A DNA stretch of 39,898 nt, taken from positions 1 through 39,898 of the forward strand of contig JACIXH010000022.1 in the NCBI GenBank assembly GCA_014360565.1. Direction: 5' to 3'. The position numbers were made by a program, and so were the translations under genes. The stretch is from Nocardia sp. (GTDB lineage: Bacteria; Actinomycetota; Actinomycetes; Mycobacteriales; Mycobacteriaceae). Of the stretch, positions 24,963-36,193 are shown piece by piece (within the stretch, counting starts at the first letter, position 1; each line of letters begins with the position of its first letter). The notes below the pieces were generated by a model. It did not search any database. It had not been told where the DNA came from and worked only from the letters and a program-made list of their open reading frames with translations.

Positions 24963-25385
24963 TCAGCGCTGTTTGGACGGGGCCTTCGGCTGAACGAGCC
25001 GCGAGGCCGTCCAACTGCCGAGGCTGATAGTGGATGTCTGGGTCAGGCCGGCCGTGGGTGCGGCTTCGGCGATCTCGCTCGGATCGACATGGCCTGATTG
25101 TCCGGTCTTGGGGGTGAGGACCCAGATGAAGCCTTCATCGGCCAGCGGGCTGATGGCATCCATCAGCTCGTCGGCCAGATCGCCGTCTCCTTCTCGCCAC
25201 CAGAGCAGGACGGCGTCGACGACCTCATCGGAGTCTTCGTCGACCATTTCGCCGCCGCTGACCTCCTCGATCTCGGCGCGCAATGCGTCGTCGGTGTCCT
25301 CGTCCCAGCCCAATTCCTGAACAACCAAGCCGTGAGAAATGCCAAGCTTCTGAGCGTAGTTCTGCGCGTCCGCCGCGGCGACCAC
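24963..25385 (-). CDS. DUF3052 protein (Rv2239c-like)
   Basis: A 140-residue acidic protein with LGISHGLVVQELGWDEDTDDALRAEIEEVSGGEMVDEDSDEVVDAVLLWWREGDGDLADELMDAISPLADEGFIWVLTPKTG, the hallmark of DUF3052. The function is unknown. The frame is open to 25427, but GTG 25385 with GGAGG eight bases upstream gives the start VVAAADAQNYAQKLG, common in the family. It stands between ahpE and the small lipoprotein, the order found in Mycobacterium. Confidence 0.85.
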   Translation of the reverse strand: MVAAADAQNYAQKLGISHGLVVQELGWDEDTDDALRAEIEEVSGGEMVDEDSDEVVDAVLLWWREGDGDLADELMDAISPLADEGFIWVLTPKTGQSGHVDPSEIAEAAPTAGLTQTSTISLGSWTASRLVQPKAPSKQR

Positions 25386-25512
25386 GGTGGTGTCCTCCCT
25401 AAACTTCCGACAGTAAGATAGGTGCAAGCGAACATGGTTATCCGCCGCAGCGCAAGCTGATCGAATGAATCAGTACCGTATGCCGCGTGTCGGCAGGGCA
25501 AAATCGACTGCC

Positions 25513-26061
25513 TCAACAGGCGTCGTGAACGGCGGTCCGTGCCTGGTTGATGGCGCGACTGGCCTCGTTGAGGCCGCCGACAGGTGAGCTGTAGGTCATC
25601 TTTCTGGTTTGCGCGGACAGTTCGCGCGCGGCGAGCACATAGGCGGTGAATTTTTCGGCCAGCTCGGGCGGCAAAGCGCCCGCCGCGGCGATGACACCCG
25701 CCTCGACTTTGGCCGCCGCGTTGTCCAGGGTGGTAGCCGCCGACTCGCGCTTGGCCGCGTAGTCGGGCGCATTGCTGTCGTGCGCGGAGACGAAGTCGTT
25801 GTAAGCGGTGACGCCGGCGCCGGTGGTGGTGGGGAACTGGCTGCAGTTGTCGGTGATCGCGCGCTCGCGCGCTGCGGCCGCGCGCGAGGACGCCGCCGCC
25901 GACGAGGACGCGGCGGCCGCGGTCTTGTAGGCGGCCACTTCGGCCGCGTCGGTCGTCGGTGTGCCGGGAATCTGCTCGGCACAACCGGCCACCACCGAAC
26001 CCGCGGTCACCGCGGCAATGGCACAGATCAGCCCCAGTCGGCGCGCATGCAGCACCTTCAT
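25513..26061 (-). CDS. Small secreted lipoprotein (Rv2240c position)
   Basis: A 182-residue lipoprotein: signal MKVLHARRLGLICAIAAVTAGSVVAGC, an Ala/Ser-rich helix AAYKTAAAASSSAAASSRAAAARERA, then a helical domain with one disulfide-like pair (Cys in DNCSQF and the final Cys). ATG 26061 is chosen over GTG 26085 because it gives the standard signal peptide. It holds the position of Rv2240c in M. tuberculosis, divergent from aceE. Function unknown. Confidence 0.75.
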   Translation of the reverse strand: MKVLHARRLGLICAIAAVTAGSVVAGCAEQIPGTPTTDAAEVAAYKTAAAASSSAAASSRAAAARERAITDNCSQFPTTTGAGVTAYNDFVSAHDSNAPDYAAKRESAATTLDNAAAKVEAGVIAAAGALPPELAEKFTAYVLAARELSAQTRKMTYSSPVGGLNEASRAINQARTAVHDAC

Positions 26062-26276
26062 CGTCCGGAGTTCCCTCTCGCTCACGTGCGTGACTCGTGT
26101 TCCCCGCAGAACCTACCTAATGGTATTCCCGCTGAGGTGATGACCTGGACGGCCCTTTCGGTAAGGATGGGGGGTGCGCCCGAACCTTTCGTAGCGGGTG
26201 GTCCGCACACCAAGCGGGCAGGCCCGGGGACATCGACGCCGACCAAGCAGTTCAGCCCCCATCACGAGGAGCAGAT

Positions 26277-29159
<2,883 letters not shown>

Positions 29160-29173
29160 CGGACTATTGGACT

Positions 29174-30505
29174 GTGGAGCGCAAACCGCCGCGGCCCCGT
29201 CGGATCACCGAGGGCACCAGCGAACACGAGGTCTATCTGCCGACGGGGGCGCTGTCTCCGAATCGGCAGACCCGTGATCCGCTGCCCGACACGCTGCTCA
29301 AGCGGGTCAAACAGTTCTCGGGCCGACTGTCCACCGAAGCGGTGGGGTCGATGCAGGATCGGCTGCCGTTCTTCGCCGATCTGGACGCCGCGCAGCGCGC
29401 GGGCGTGCAGATGCTGGTGCAGACGGCGGTCGTGAACTTCCTGGAGTGGTTGCAGGATCCCGATTCCGACATCCGCTTCAGCCTGGACGCGTTCCAGGTG
29501 ATTCCACAGGATCTGGCGCGGCGGCTCACGCTGCGCCAGACCGTGGACATGGTGCGGGTGGCCATGGATTTCTTCGAGCAGTGGCTGCCCGCGCTGGCCC
29601 GCAACGACCGTCAGCTGGTGGCGCTCACCGAGGCGGTGCTGCGATACGGGCGCGAGCTCGGTTTCGCGGCCGCCTCGGTGTACGCCAGCGCCGCCGAGTC
29701 GCGTGGCGCCTGGGATACCCGCCTGGAGGCCCTGGTGGTCGACGCGGTGGTCCGGGGCGACACGGGTCCGGACATGCTTTCCCGGGCCGCCACGTTGAAC
29801 TGGGACGCCACGGCGCCCGCCACGGTGCTGGTCGGCACACCGCCGCTGGACCAGGGTGTGTCGACGGTCGGCGCGGTGCACACCATCGCCACCAAACACG
29901 GCAGGGCCGCGCTGGCGGTGGTGCAGGGCGCGCGACTGGTGATGGTGGTCAGCGGGCACCTGGGGGAGTCGGGCATCGGCTCGCCGTTCCTCACCGATCT
30001 GCTGGCCGAGGTGTTCTCCGACGGGCCGGTGGTGATCGGCCCGACGATGCGCACGCTCGGCGCCGCGCACGCGTCGGCGATCGAGGCGCTGGCCGGTATG
30101 GAGGCTGTTGTCGGCTGGCGTGGCGCGCCAAGGCCCGTTCACGCCACCGAGTTGCTGCCCGAACGCGCGTTGCTGGGCGATAGAGCTGCGATAGAGGCGT
30201 TGAACGAGTATCTTGTGCTCCCGTTGGCTGCGGCCGGATCTTCGTTATCCGACACACTCGACGCGTACCTGGATTGTGGCGGAGCAGTAGAAACTTGCGC
30301 TCGGCAGCTGTACGTCCATCCAAATACCGTCCGGTACCGACTCAAACGAATCGGCGAAGTCACGGGCCGCGATCCCCTGAATGCTCGGGACGCGTATGTG
30401 CTCCGGATCGCAGCGACAGTGGGCCGTTTGACACGAACGCATAACGAATCGTCGCCTACAGTCACAGAAACCCCGCCCACCCCAATGGCTCACGACCCCC
30501 TGTAA
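29174..30505 (+). CDS. mabR: PucR-type regulator MabR/FasR of fatty acid synthesis
   Basis: A 443-residue transcription factor. Its C-terminus CARQLYVHPNTVRYRLKRIGEVTGRDPLNARD is the PucR-type helix-turn-helix; LDAYLDCGGAVETCA precedes it. The N-terminal and middle parts (LPDTLLKRVKQFSGRLSTEAVGSMQDRLPFF, VVNFLEWLQDP, MVVSGHLGES) match the sensing domain known from M. tuberculosis Rv2242 (MabR) and Streptomyces FasR, which control the operon that starts with fabD. The fabD gene lies 127 bases downstream with a fitting inverted repeat. Start GTG 29174, just after aceE. Confidence 0.9.
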   Translation: MERKPPRPRRITEGTSEHEVYLPTGALSPNRQTRDPLPDTLLKRVKQFSGRLSTEAVGSMQDRLPFFADLDAAQRAGVQMLVQTAVVNFLEWLQDPDSDIRFSLDAFQVIPQDLARRLTLRQTVDMVRVAMDFFEQWLPALARNDRQLVALTEAVLRYGRELGFAAASVYASAAESRGAWDTRLEALVVDAVVRGDTGPDMLSRAATLNWDATAPATVLVGTPPLDQGVSTVGAVHTIATKHGRAALAVVQGARLVMVVSGHLGESGIGSPFLTDLLAEVFSDGPVVIGPTMRTLGAAHASAIEALAGMEAVVGWRGAPRPVHATELLPERALLGDRAAIEALNEYLVLPLAAAGSSLSDTLDAYLDCGGAVETCARQLYVHPNTVRYRLKRIGEVTGRDPLNARDAYVLRIAATVGRLTRTHNESSPTVTETPPTPMAHDPL

Positions 30506-30546
30506 CGGGATTGGTGAATCGGTCGATCCCGGCACTCCACCTCGGA

Positions 30547-30567
30547 TTTTGTGGGACCCCTACAAAA
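30547..30567. promoter_or_regulatory. Candidate MabR operator upstream of fabD
   Basis: A 21-base inverted repeat with TTTTGT and ACAAAA ends; nine bases separate the arms and GG/CC extends the symmetry. It is 66 bases before the fabD start, in the only intergenic gap between the regulator and its expected target operon. MabR is known to bind an inverted repeat of this kind in mycobacteria; exact spacing should be compared. Confidence 0.6.
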
Positions 30568-30632
30568 GCGATCGGAAACCTTCATTCGCGCCGACATCTC
30601 TTGCGGCGGGGGTCACAGTGTTGTCTTAGGGG

Positions 30633-31547
30633 GTGATCGCGTTGCTCACCCCTGGACAGGGGTCCCAGACACCCGGCATGCTCACGCCGTGGCTCGCACT
30701 TCCCGGTGCGACTGATCGCCTCGAACTCTGGTCGAAGGCCGCAGGCCTCGATCTGGTCCGTCTCGGTACCACCGCGACGGCCGAGGAGATCGTCGACACC
30801 GCGGTGACGCAGCCGCTCGTGGTCGCCGCCGCACTGCTCGCGTTTGCCGAAATCGCCCCGGGGACGATTCCGGCCGATACAGTCGTCGCCGGACACTCCG
30901 TCGGTGAATTCGCCGCAGCCGCTGTCGCCGGTGTCATCACCGCCGACGAGGCAGTCGCCCTCGCCGCCATCCGCGGCCGGGAGATGGCCAAGGCCTGCGC
31001 GCTGGAGCCGACCGGTATGTCCGCGGTGCTCGGTGGCGACGAAGCCACCGTGCTCGCACGGCTCGCCGAACTCGATCTCGTCCCGGCCAACCGCAACGCG
31101 GTCGGCCAGATCGTCGCAGCGGGCCGCCTGGAAGCTCTGGCGGAGCTCGCCGCGAACCCGCCGGAGAAGGCACGGGTCCGCGCGTTGCCCGTCGCCGGTG
31201 CGTTCCACACCGTCTTCATGGCCCCGGCGCAGGAAGCTGTCGCCGATGCCATCGCCCAGATCTCGCCGAGCGACCCGATCCGGACGCTGCTGTCGAACTT
31301 CGACGGACAGCCGGTCACCTCGGGCGCCGATGCGATCGACAAGCTCGCCGCGCAGGTCACTCGCCCCGTGCGCTGGGACCTGTGCAACGAGACCATTCGC
31401 ACCGCGGCCGTCTCGGCCGTGGTCGAGCTGCCGCCGGCCGGCACCCTCGTCGGCATCGCCAAGCGGGAACTGAAGGGCACGCCCAATCTCGCCCTGAAGA
31501 CGCCGGAAGACCTCCCCGCGTTGGCCGAACTGACCACCTCGGGCTAG
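30633..31547 (+). CDS. fabD: Malonyl-CoA:ACP transacylase
   Basis: A 304-residue enzyme that loads malonyl groups on AcpM for FAS-II elongation. LLTPGQGSQTPGM is the N-terminal loop with Gln9; GHSVGEFAAA holds the nucleophile Ser89; AFHTVFM holds the catalytic His192. The start is GTG 30633; AGGGGG lies directly against it, so the message may start close by. It is the first gene of the operon fabD-acpM-kasA-accD6, and a PucR-type regulator with its candidate operator is just upstream. Confidence 0.93.
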   Translation: MIALLTPGQGSQTPGMLTPWLALPGATDRLELWSKAAGLDLVRLGTTATAEEIVDTAVTQPLVVAAALLAFAEIAPGTIPADTVVAGHSVGEFAAAAVAGVITADEAVALAAIRGREMAKACALEPTGMSAVLGGDEATVLARLAELDLVPANRNAVGQIVAAGRLEALAELAANPPEKARVRALPVAGAFHTVFMAPAQEAVADAIAQISPSDPIRTLLSNFDGQPVTSGADAIDKLAAQVTRPVRWDLCNETIRTAAVSAVVELPPAGTLVGIAKRELKGTPNLALKTPEDLPALAELTTSG

Positions 31548-31626
31548 CTTTCCCCCGGCGGCGATGCACAGCGAAGTGCACGCCGTCCACGACCCTACAA
31601 ATAGAAACAAGAAGGGAGCCACCAAA

Positions 31627-31932
31627 GTGGCCGCTCTGACCCAGGAACAGATCGTCGAAGAACTCGGCAAGATCATCGAAGAGGTTACGGGTATCGAACC
31701 CTCCGAGGTGACCCTCGAGAAGTCCTTCGTCGACGACCTGGACATCGACTCGCTGTCCATGGTCGAGATCGCTGTGCAGATGGAAGACAAGTACGGCGTC
31801 AAGATCCCGGACGAGGATCTGGCCAGCCTGAAGACCGTTGGTGACTCCGTCGCTTACGTCCAGAAGCTCGAGGCCGAGAACGCCGATGTCGCCGCCGAGC
31901 TCAAGGCCAAGTTCGACAGCGCCGGCGAGTAG
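31627..31932 (+). CDS. acpM: Meromycolate-extension acyl carrier protein
   Basis: A 101-residue carrier protein. DDLDIDSLSMVEI gives Ser42 for the phosphopantetheine arm. The tail after the four-helix bundle (AYVQKLEAENADVAAELKAKFDSAGE) is longer than in E. coli ACP and typical of AcpM. GTG 31627 with AAGGGAG upstream is used; the frame is open from ATG 31564 but that start has no ribosome site. It lies 79 bases after fabD. Confidence 0.93.
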   Translation: MAALTQEQIVEELGKIIEEVTGIEPSEVTLEKSFVDDLDIDSLSMVEIAVQMEDKYGVKIPDEDLASLKTVGDSVAYVQKLEAENADVAAELKAKFDSAGE

Positions 31933-31941
31933 GGCCGAACT

Positions 31942-33198
31942 TTGACCACTCCTGCTCCCAGTACCTTGAACGGGAACTTCCCCAACGTTGTCGTCACCTC
32001 GATGGCGGCGACCACGTCTATCGCGGGTGACGTCGATGCGACGTGGAAGGGACTCCTCAACGGTGAGAGCGGAATCGACGTTCTCGAGGATTCCTTCATC
32101 GAGGAATACGACCTGCCGGTGCGAATCGGCGGTCACCTGAAGGTCAGCCCCGACACCCTGTTGAGCCGGGTCGAGATCCGCCGCATGGCGTATGTCGAGC
32201 GCCTGGCGACCGTCCTCGGTCGCGAGGTGTGGAAGAACGCGGGCAGCCCTGAGGTCGACAACGACCGTCTCGGCGTCGCGATCGGCACCGGACTCGGCGG
32301 CGGCGACGCCCTGATCGACTCGGTCGACAAGCTGAAGAACGGTGGCTATCGCAAGATCTCGCCGCTGGCTGTTCAGATGGTCATGCCGAACGGTCCGTCG
32401 GCGGTCGTCGGTCTCGAGCTGAAGGCCAGGGCGGGAGTGGTCACTCCGGTCTCGGCGTGCTCGTCGGGTTCGGAGGCCATCGCCAACGCGTGGCGGATGA
32501 TCGTGATGGGTGACGCCGACATCGTCGTCACCGGTGGTGTCGAGGGCTTCATCGACTCGGTGCCGATCGCGGCGTTCTCCATGATGCGTGCGATGAGTAC
32601 CCGCAACGACGACCCGAAGGGCGCCTCGCGTCCCTTCGACAAGGATCGCGACGGGTTCGTCTTCGGTGAGGCAGGCGCGCTCATGGTCATCGAGACCGAG
32701 GAGCACGCCAAGGCGCGCGGTGCCACCATCCACGCTCGTCTGCTCGGTGCCGGTATCACCTCCGACGGCTTCCACCTGGTCGCTCCCGATCCAGAGGGCA
32801 CCGGTGCGGCCAGGGCGATGACGCGCGCGATGCAGACCGCTGGTCTGACCCGCACCGACATCACCCACATCAACGCCCACGCGACCGCGACGCCGATCGG
32901 TGATTCCGCCGAGGCGAACGCGATTTACAAGGCGATCGGCAAGCACGCTTCGGTGTACGCGCCGAAGTCGGCACTGGGTCACTCGATCGGTGCCGTCGGC
33001 GCCCTCGAGTCGATCCTCACAGTGCTCGCGATCCGGGACGGCATCGTTCCGCCGACACTGAACCTGGACAACCAGGATCCGGAGATCGATCTCGATGTGG
33101 TGCACGGGGAAGCCCGTCGCCAGGAAATCGAGTACGCGATCAACAATTCCTTCGGTTTCGGTGGGCACAACGTCGCGCTCGCCTTCGGTCGGGCGTAA
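31942..33198 (+). CDS. kasA: 3-oxoacyl-ACP synthase KasA (KAS II type)
   Basis: A 418-residue condensing enzyme. The catalytic triad is Cys173 ([10 protein letters not shown]), His313 ([13 protein letters not shown]) and His347 (SALGHSIGA), two residues up from M. tuberculosis KasA (171, 311, 345). [15 protein letters not shown] closes the active-site region. The start is TTG 31942, nine bases after acpM, which probably means coupled translation. Only one synthase is present; kasB, found at this place in M. tuberculosis, is missing, so one enzyme must serve all chain lengths, or another copy lies elsewhere. Confidence 0.93.
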   Translation: MTTPAPSTLNGNFPNVVVTSMAATTSIAGDVDATWKGLLNGESGIDVLEDSFIEEYDLPVRIGGHLKVSPDTLLSRVEIRRMAYVERLATVLGREVWKNAGSPEVDNDRLGVAIGTGLGGGDALIDSVDKLKNGGYRKISPLAVQMVMPNGPSAVVGLELKARAGVVTPVSACSSGSEAIANAWRMIVMGDADIVVTGGVEGFIDSVPIAAFSMMRAMSTRNDDPKGASRPFDKDRDGFVFGEAGALMVIETEEHAKARGATIHARLLGAGITSDGFHLVAPDPEGTGAARAMTRAMQTAGLTRTDITHINAHATATPIGDSAEANAIYKAIGKHASVYAPKSALGHSIGAVGALESILTVLAIRDGIVPPTLNLDNQDPEIDLDVVHGEARRQEIEYAINNSFGFGGHNVALAFGRA

Positions 33199-33210
33199 AC
33201 GCCGCCGACT

Positions 33211-33302
33211 GCACATCCGATCCCCGGTGGGGGTTGTGCCAACTGAATGGTTCGACCTCCACCGGCGGCTCGCCACAGCAGCCGCCGCCGCGGCAATTTT
33301 TT
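33211..33302 (+). promoter_or_regulatory. Two hairpins and a T-run between kasA and accD6: candidate attenuator
   Basis: A bulged hairpin at 33211-33239 (GCACA/TGTGC with ATCCCC/GGGGGT) is followed by a GC stem CGGCGGC (33263-33269) / GCCGCCG (33281-33287) and six T at 33297-33302, right before the accD6 ribosome site. This could reduce accD6 transcription relative to kasA; it is the only gap of more than 100 bases inside the operon. Confidence 0.4.
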
Positions 33303-33317
33303 GAAGGAGTGAGCGCG

Positions 33318-34748
33318 ATGACCATCATTGCTCCCGCGTTTCAAGACACCACCACCGATCCGCGCGACCCACTGGGTCGGCTCCAACGTTTCTTCGACCC
33401 CGGCACCGTCCTGCCGCTGCATCCGCGTGACCGCTCCGGCGTGCTCGCCGCGATCGGCGAGGTCGACGGTGTTCGCACCGTGGCCTACTGCTCCGATGCC
33501 ACCATCATGGGTGGCGCGATGGGCGTCGAGGGCTGCAAGCACATGGTCGACGCGATCGACACCGCGATCGAATCCGGCATCCCCGTCGTCGGGCTGTGGC
33601 ACTCCGGTGGCGCGCGCCTGGCCGAGGGTGTCGAGGCGCTGCACGCGGTAGGCCTGGTCTTCGAGGCCATGGTTCGCGCGTCGGGCCTGGTGCCCCAGAT
33701 TTCGGTGGTGCTCGGCTTCGCCGCCGGTGGCGCCGCCTACGGTCCCGCACTGACCGATGTGGTCATCATGGCGCCCGAGGGCCGCGTGTTCGTCACCGGC
33801 CCCGACGTCGTGCGCTCGGTCACCGGCGAGAACGTCGACATGGCGACCCTCGGTGGTCCCACCACACATTTCAAGAAGTCCGGCGTCTGCCACATCGCCG
33901 CCGACGACGAGGCCGACGCGATGCACCGTGCGCGCCGGCTGGTGTCGATGTTCGCCGAGCAGGGCGAGTTCGAACTGGTCGCCGCCGAGCACGGCGATGT
34001 CGACCTCAAGGCGATGCTGCCGGAGTCGGCCAAGCGCGCCTACGACGTGAAGCCGATCGTGCACGAGCTGCTCGACAACGTCGACGGTGAGTCCTCCTTC
34101 GAGGAGCTCCAAGGTGGTTACGCCCGCAGCATGGTCACCGGCCTGGGTCGTCTGGGCGGTCGCACCGTCGGCGTCCTCGCCAACAATCCGCTGCGCCTGG
34201 GCGGTTGCCTCAACTCCGAAAGTGCCGAGAAGGCTTCCCGTTTCGTGCGCCTGTGCGACGCGTTCGGCATCCCGCTGATCGTGGTCACCGACGTCCCCGG
34301 CTACCTCCCCGGTGTCGGCCAGGAACTCGAGGGCGTGGTCCGCCGCGGCGCCAAGCTGCTGCACGCCTTCGCCGAGGCCCGCGTCCCCCGCGTCACCCTG
34401 GTGACCCGCAAGATCTATGGCGGCGCCTACATCGCGATGAACGCCCGCTCCCTCGGCGCCACCGCCGTCTACGCCTGGCCCGGCTCCGAAGTCGCGGTCA
34501 TGGGCGCCAAGGCCGCGGTCGGCATCCTGCACAAGAAGGCCCTAGCCGCCGCCCCCGAATCCGAGCGCGAAGCCCTCCACGAGCGCCTCACCGCCGAACA
34601 CGAGCAGCTCGCGGGCGGCGTCGAACGCGCGGTCGCCATCGGCGTGGTCGACGAGGTCATCGACCCGGCGAAAACTCGCAGCACCATTGCCGCCGCCCTC
34701 GCTTCGGCCCCGGCCCGCAAGAGTCACCACAAGAACATCCCGCTGTGA
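33318..34748 (+). CDS. accD6: Acyl-CoA carboxylase carboxyltransferase beta subunit AccD6
   Basis: A 476-residue biotin-dependent carboxyltransferase that provides malonyl-CoA. It has the crotonase-like pattern HSGGARLAEGVEALHAVG and VLGFAAGGAAYGPALTDVVIM in the N-terminal half; RKIYGGAYIAMNARSLGATAVYAWPGSEVAVMGAKAAVGIL in the C-terminal half. The oxyanion glycines are conserved. ATG 33318 with GGAG upstream. It is the last gene of the FAS-II operon, in the M. tuberculosis order but directly after kasA. A strong hairpin follows at 34764. Confidence 0.93.
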   Translation: MTIIAPAFQDTTTDPRDPLGRLQRFFDPGTVLPLHPRDRSGVLAAIGEVDGVRTVAYCSDATIMGGAMGVEGCKHMVDAIDTAIESGIPVVGLWHSGGARLAEGVEALHAVGLVFEAMVRASGLVPQISVVLGFAAGGAAYGPALTDVVIMAPEGRVFVTGPDVVRSVTGENVDMATLGGPTTHFKKSGVCHIAADDEADAMHRARRLVSMFAEQGEFELVAAEHGDVDLKAMLPESAKRAYDVKPIVHELLDNVDGESSFEELQGGYARSMVTGLGRLGGRTVGVLANNPLRLGGCLNSESAEKASRFVRLCDAFGIPLIVVTDVPGYLPGVGQELEGVVRRGAKLLHAFAEARVPRVTLVTRKIYGGAYIAMNARSLGATAVYAWPGSEVAVMGAKAAVGILHKKALAAAPESEREALHERLTAEHEQLAGGVERAVAIGVVDEVIDPAKTRSTIAAALASAPARKSHHKNIPL

Positions 34749-34763
34749 TCTGAACTCCGGCAG

Positions 34764-34801
34764 CGACTTTCGGCCCTGGGAATTTCCCGGGGCCGAAGTC
34801 G
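34764..34801 (+). terminator. Terminator of the FAS-II operon
   Basis: CGACTTTCGGCCC and GGGCCGAAGTCG pair with one bulged T, with an inner GGGAA/TTCCC stem, and are followed by TTTCC. It is 15 bases after the accD6 stop. Confidence 0.8.
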
Positions 34802-34859
34802 TTTCCGGCCGCGCCAAGTGGCCGATCGCTGTCGTTGCGCCCACGCGCATAATGGCAGG

Positions 34860-35324
34860 GTGCGCTATGAGGAACTCGCAGATGTCCCGTGTTCGATCAC
34901 GCGGCCGCTGGTGATCTTCGGTGATCGTTGGACCTTGCTGATCCTGAAGTACAGCTTCGCCGGAGTGCGTCGGTTCAACGCGTTCCAGAGTGCGCTCGGC
35001 ATTTCGCGGAGCCGGCTACGGGACCGCCTCGACCGACTGACCGAGCACGAGATCCTGGTGAAACGTCCTGCTGAGGACGGTGCCTATGAGGAGTACCGCC
35101 TGACCGAAAAGGGTCATGCGATCTACCCGATCCTGATGGCGATCCGGGACTGGGGCGACGCCTATATGGCGCCGGATGGACCGCCGGTGGAGTACCGGCA
35201 TCGTGGCTGCACCGGCGAAGCGCGCGCGCACCTGACCTGCGACGAATGCGCCGCGGAGGTCACTGCCCGCGACATCGAACCCGAAGCGGGTCCTGGGATT
35301 ACCGCGCGCGCCCTGGACAATTGA
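34860..35324 (+). CDS. HxlR-family transcriptional regulator
   Basis: A 154-residue winged-helix protein. SITRPLVIFGDRWTLLILKYSFAGVRRFNAFQSALGISRSRLRDRLDRLTEHEILVKRP and YRLTEKGHAIYPILMAIRDWGD are the family core. The tail has CTGEARAHLTCDECAAEV, three cysteines that might sense redox state or bind metal. GTG 34860 is preferred; CATAAT at 34848-34853 lies seven bases before it, so the transcript is probably leaderless. HxlR proteins often control detoxifying oxidoreductases, and the nitroreductase next to it has a suitable operator. Confidence 0.83.
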   Translation: MRYEELADVPCSITRPLVIFGDRWTLLILKYSFAGVRRFNAFQSALGISRSRLRDRLDRLTEHEILVKRPAEDGAYEEYRLTEKGHAIYPILMAIRDWGDAYMAPDGPPVEYRHRGCTGEARAHLTCDECAAEVTARDIEPEAGPGITARALDN

Positions 35325-35391
35325 TCACCAGGCCGTGGTGGCGGCATCGCCCGAGAGGGATTCGCCACCAGCGCCTGATGATCTTGGTCCG

Positions 35392-36087
35392 TCAGGAGGT
35401 GTGCCAGGTGACCTGGTCGGTGAGGGGAGCGCGGGCGGTGCGGAAGGTGTTGATGGGGTGGGTCGTGTCGGGGTGGCCGAAGGAGACGCCGAAGACGACC
35501 TTGCGGGTGTCGGGGATCGCGAAGTAGTCGCGGATGAAGGGGGCGTAGGAGGCCAGGGCGGCTTGGGGCGCGGCGCCGAGGCCGAGGGCTTGGGCGCCGA
35601 GCAGGAAGTTCTCCAGCCAGAGGCCGCAGTCGACGGCGCCGTAGATGCCGAGATCGGCTTCGGAGGTGACGATGGCGACGTGCGGGGCGCCGAAGAATTC
35701 GAAGTTGCGCACCATCTGGCGCATGGTCTTCTCGTGGTCGCCCTTGGCGATGCCGACACTGTCGTAGAGCTGGAATCCGCAGGCCCGCCGACGGTCCCGG
35801 TAGATGCCTTCGTAGGCGGCCGGAAACTCGAAATCGGGTGTGGTGCCGACGGTTTGGATGTGTGCGAGGAGTTCCTTGCGGAACCGCTCGGTGCCCTCAC
35901 CCTCGGTGACCAGGACCTGCCACGGCTGGGTATTGCACCACGAGGGGGTGCGCTGGGCCAGGGTCAGCAGCTGTTCGATGGTCGCGCGCTCGACCTGTTC
36001 GGAGGTGAACTGACGGCAGGTCCAGCGTTCGTCGGCCAGCCGCTGGAGGGTGGCGAAATCGCTGCTGTCGTGGTCGGTCTGCGCCAT
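35392..36087 (-). CDS. FMN-dependent nitroreductase
   Basis: A 231-residue nitroreductase-fold protein. RWTCRQFTSEQV at the start, TPSWCNTQPWQVLVTEG and DLGIYGAVDCGLWLENFLLGAQALGLGAAPQAALASY are the FMN-binding and dimer segments, FGVSFGHPD the C-terminal part. It reduces nitroaromatics or quinones using NAD(P)H; the substrate is open. Start ATG 36087 with GAGGGAG upstream. It converges with the HxlR gene. A nested inverted repeat at 36106-36140 precedes it. Confidence 0.87.
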   Translation of the reverse strand: MAQTDHDSSDFATLQRLADERWTCRQFTSEQVERATIEQLLTLAQRTPSWCNTQPWQVLVTEGEGTERFRKELLAHIQTVGTTPDFEFPAAYEGIYRDRRRACGFQLYDSVGIAKGDHEKTMRQMVRNFEFFGAPHVAIVTSEADLGIYGAVDCGLWLENFLLGAQALGLGAAPQAALASYAPFIRDYFAIPDTRKVVFGVSFGHPDTTHPINTFRTARAPLTDQVTWHTS

Positions 36088-36105
36088 CGCGTGGCTCCCT
36101 CGGTT

Positions 36106-36140
36106 GAACTGGTCTCATTTCGAGACTAACTTACCAGTTC
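36106..36140. promoter_or_regulatory. Nested inverted repeats upstream of the nitroreductase
   Basis: Outer arms GAACTGGT (36106-36113) and ACCAGTTC (36133-36140) enclose inner arms GTCTC (36112-36116) and GAGAC (36122-36126). The site ends 19 bases before the start codon and suits a dimeric regulator such as the adjacent HxlR protein. Confidence 0.5.
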
Positions 36141-36193
36141 GGTCGCGGCCGTGGACCTGTCGGCACCACGAATCGGGGTGCCGGCAGGAGGGA

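Noticed and set aside
26115..26126. TACC-TAAT-GGTA inverted repeat upstream of aceE
   Set aside because: Arms of only four bases in a region of ordinary composition; expected by chance.
31357..34532. Large minus-strand frames opposite fabD, kasA and accD6
   Set aside because: Antisense to confidently identified genes; His/Arg/Asp-rich nonsense protein.
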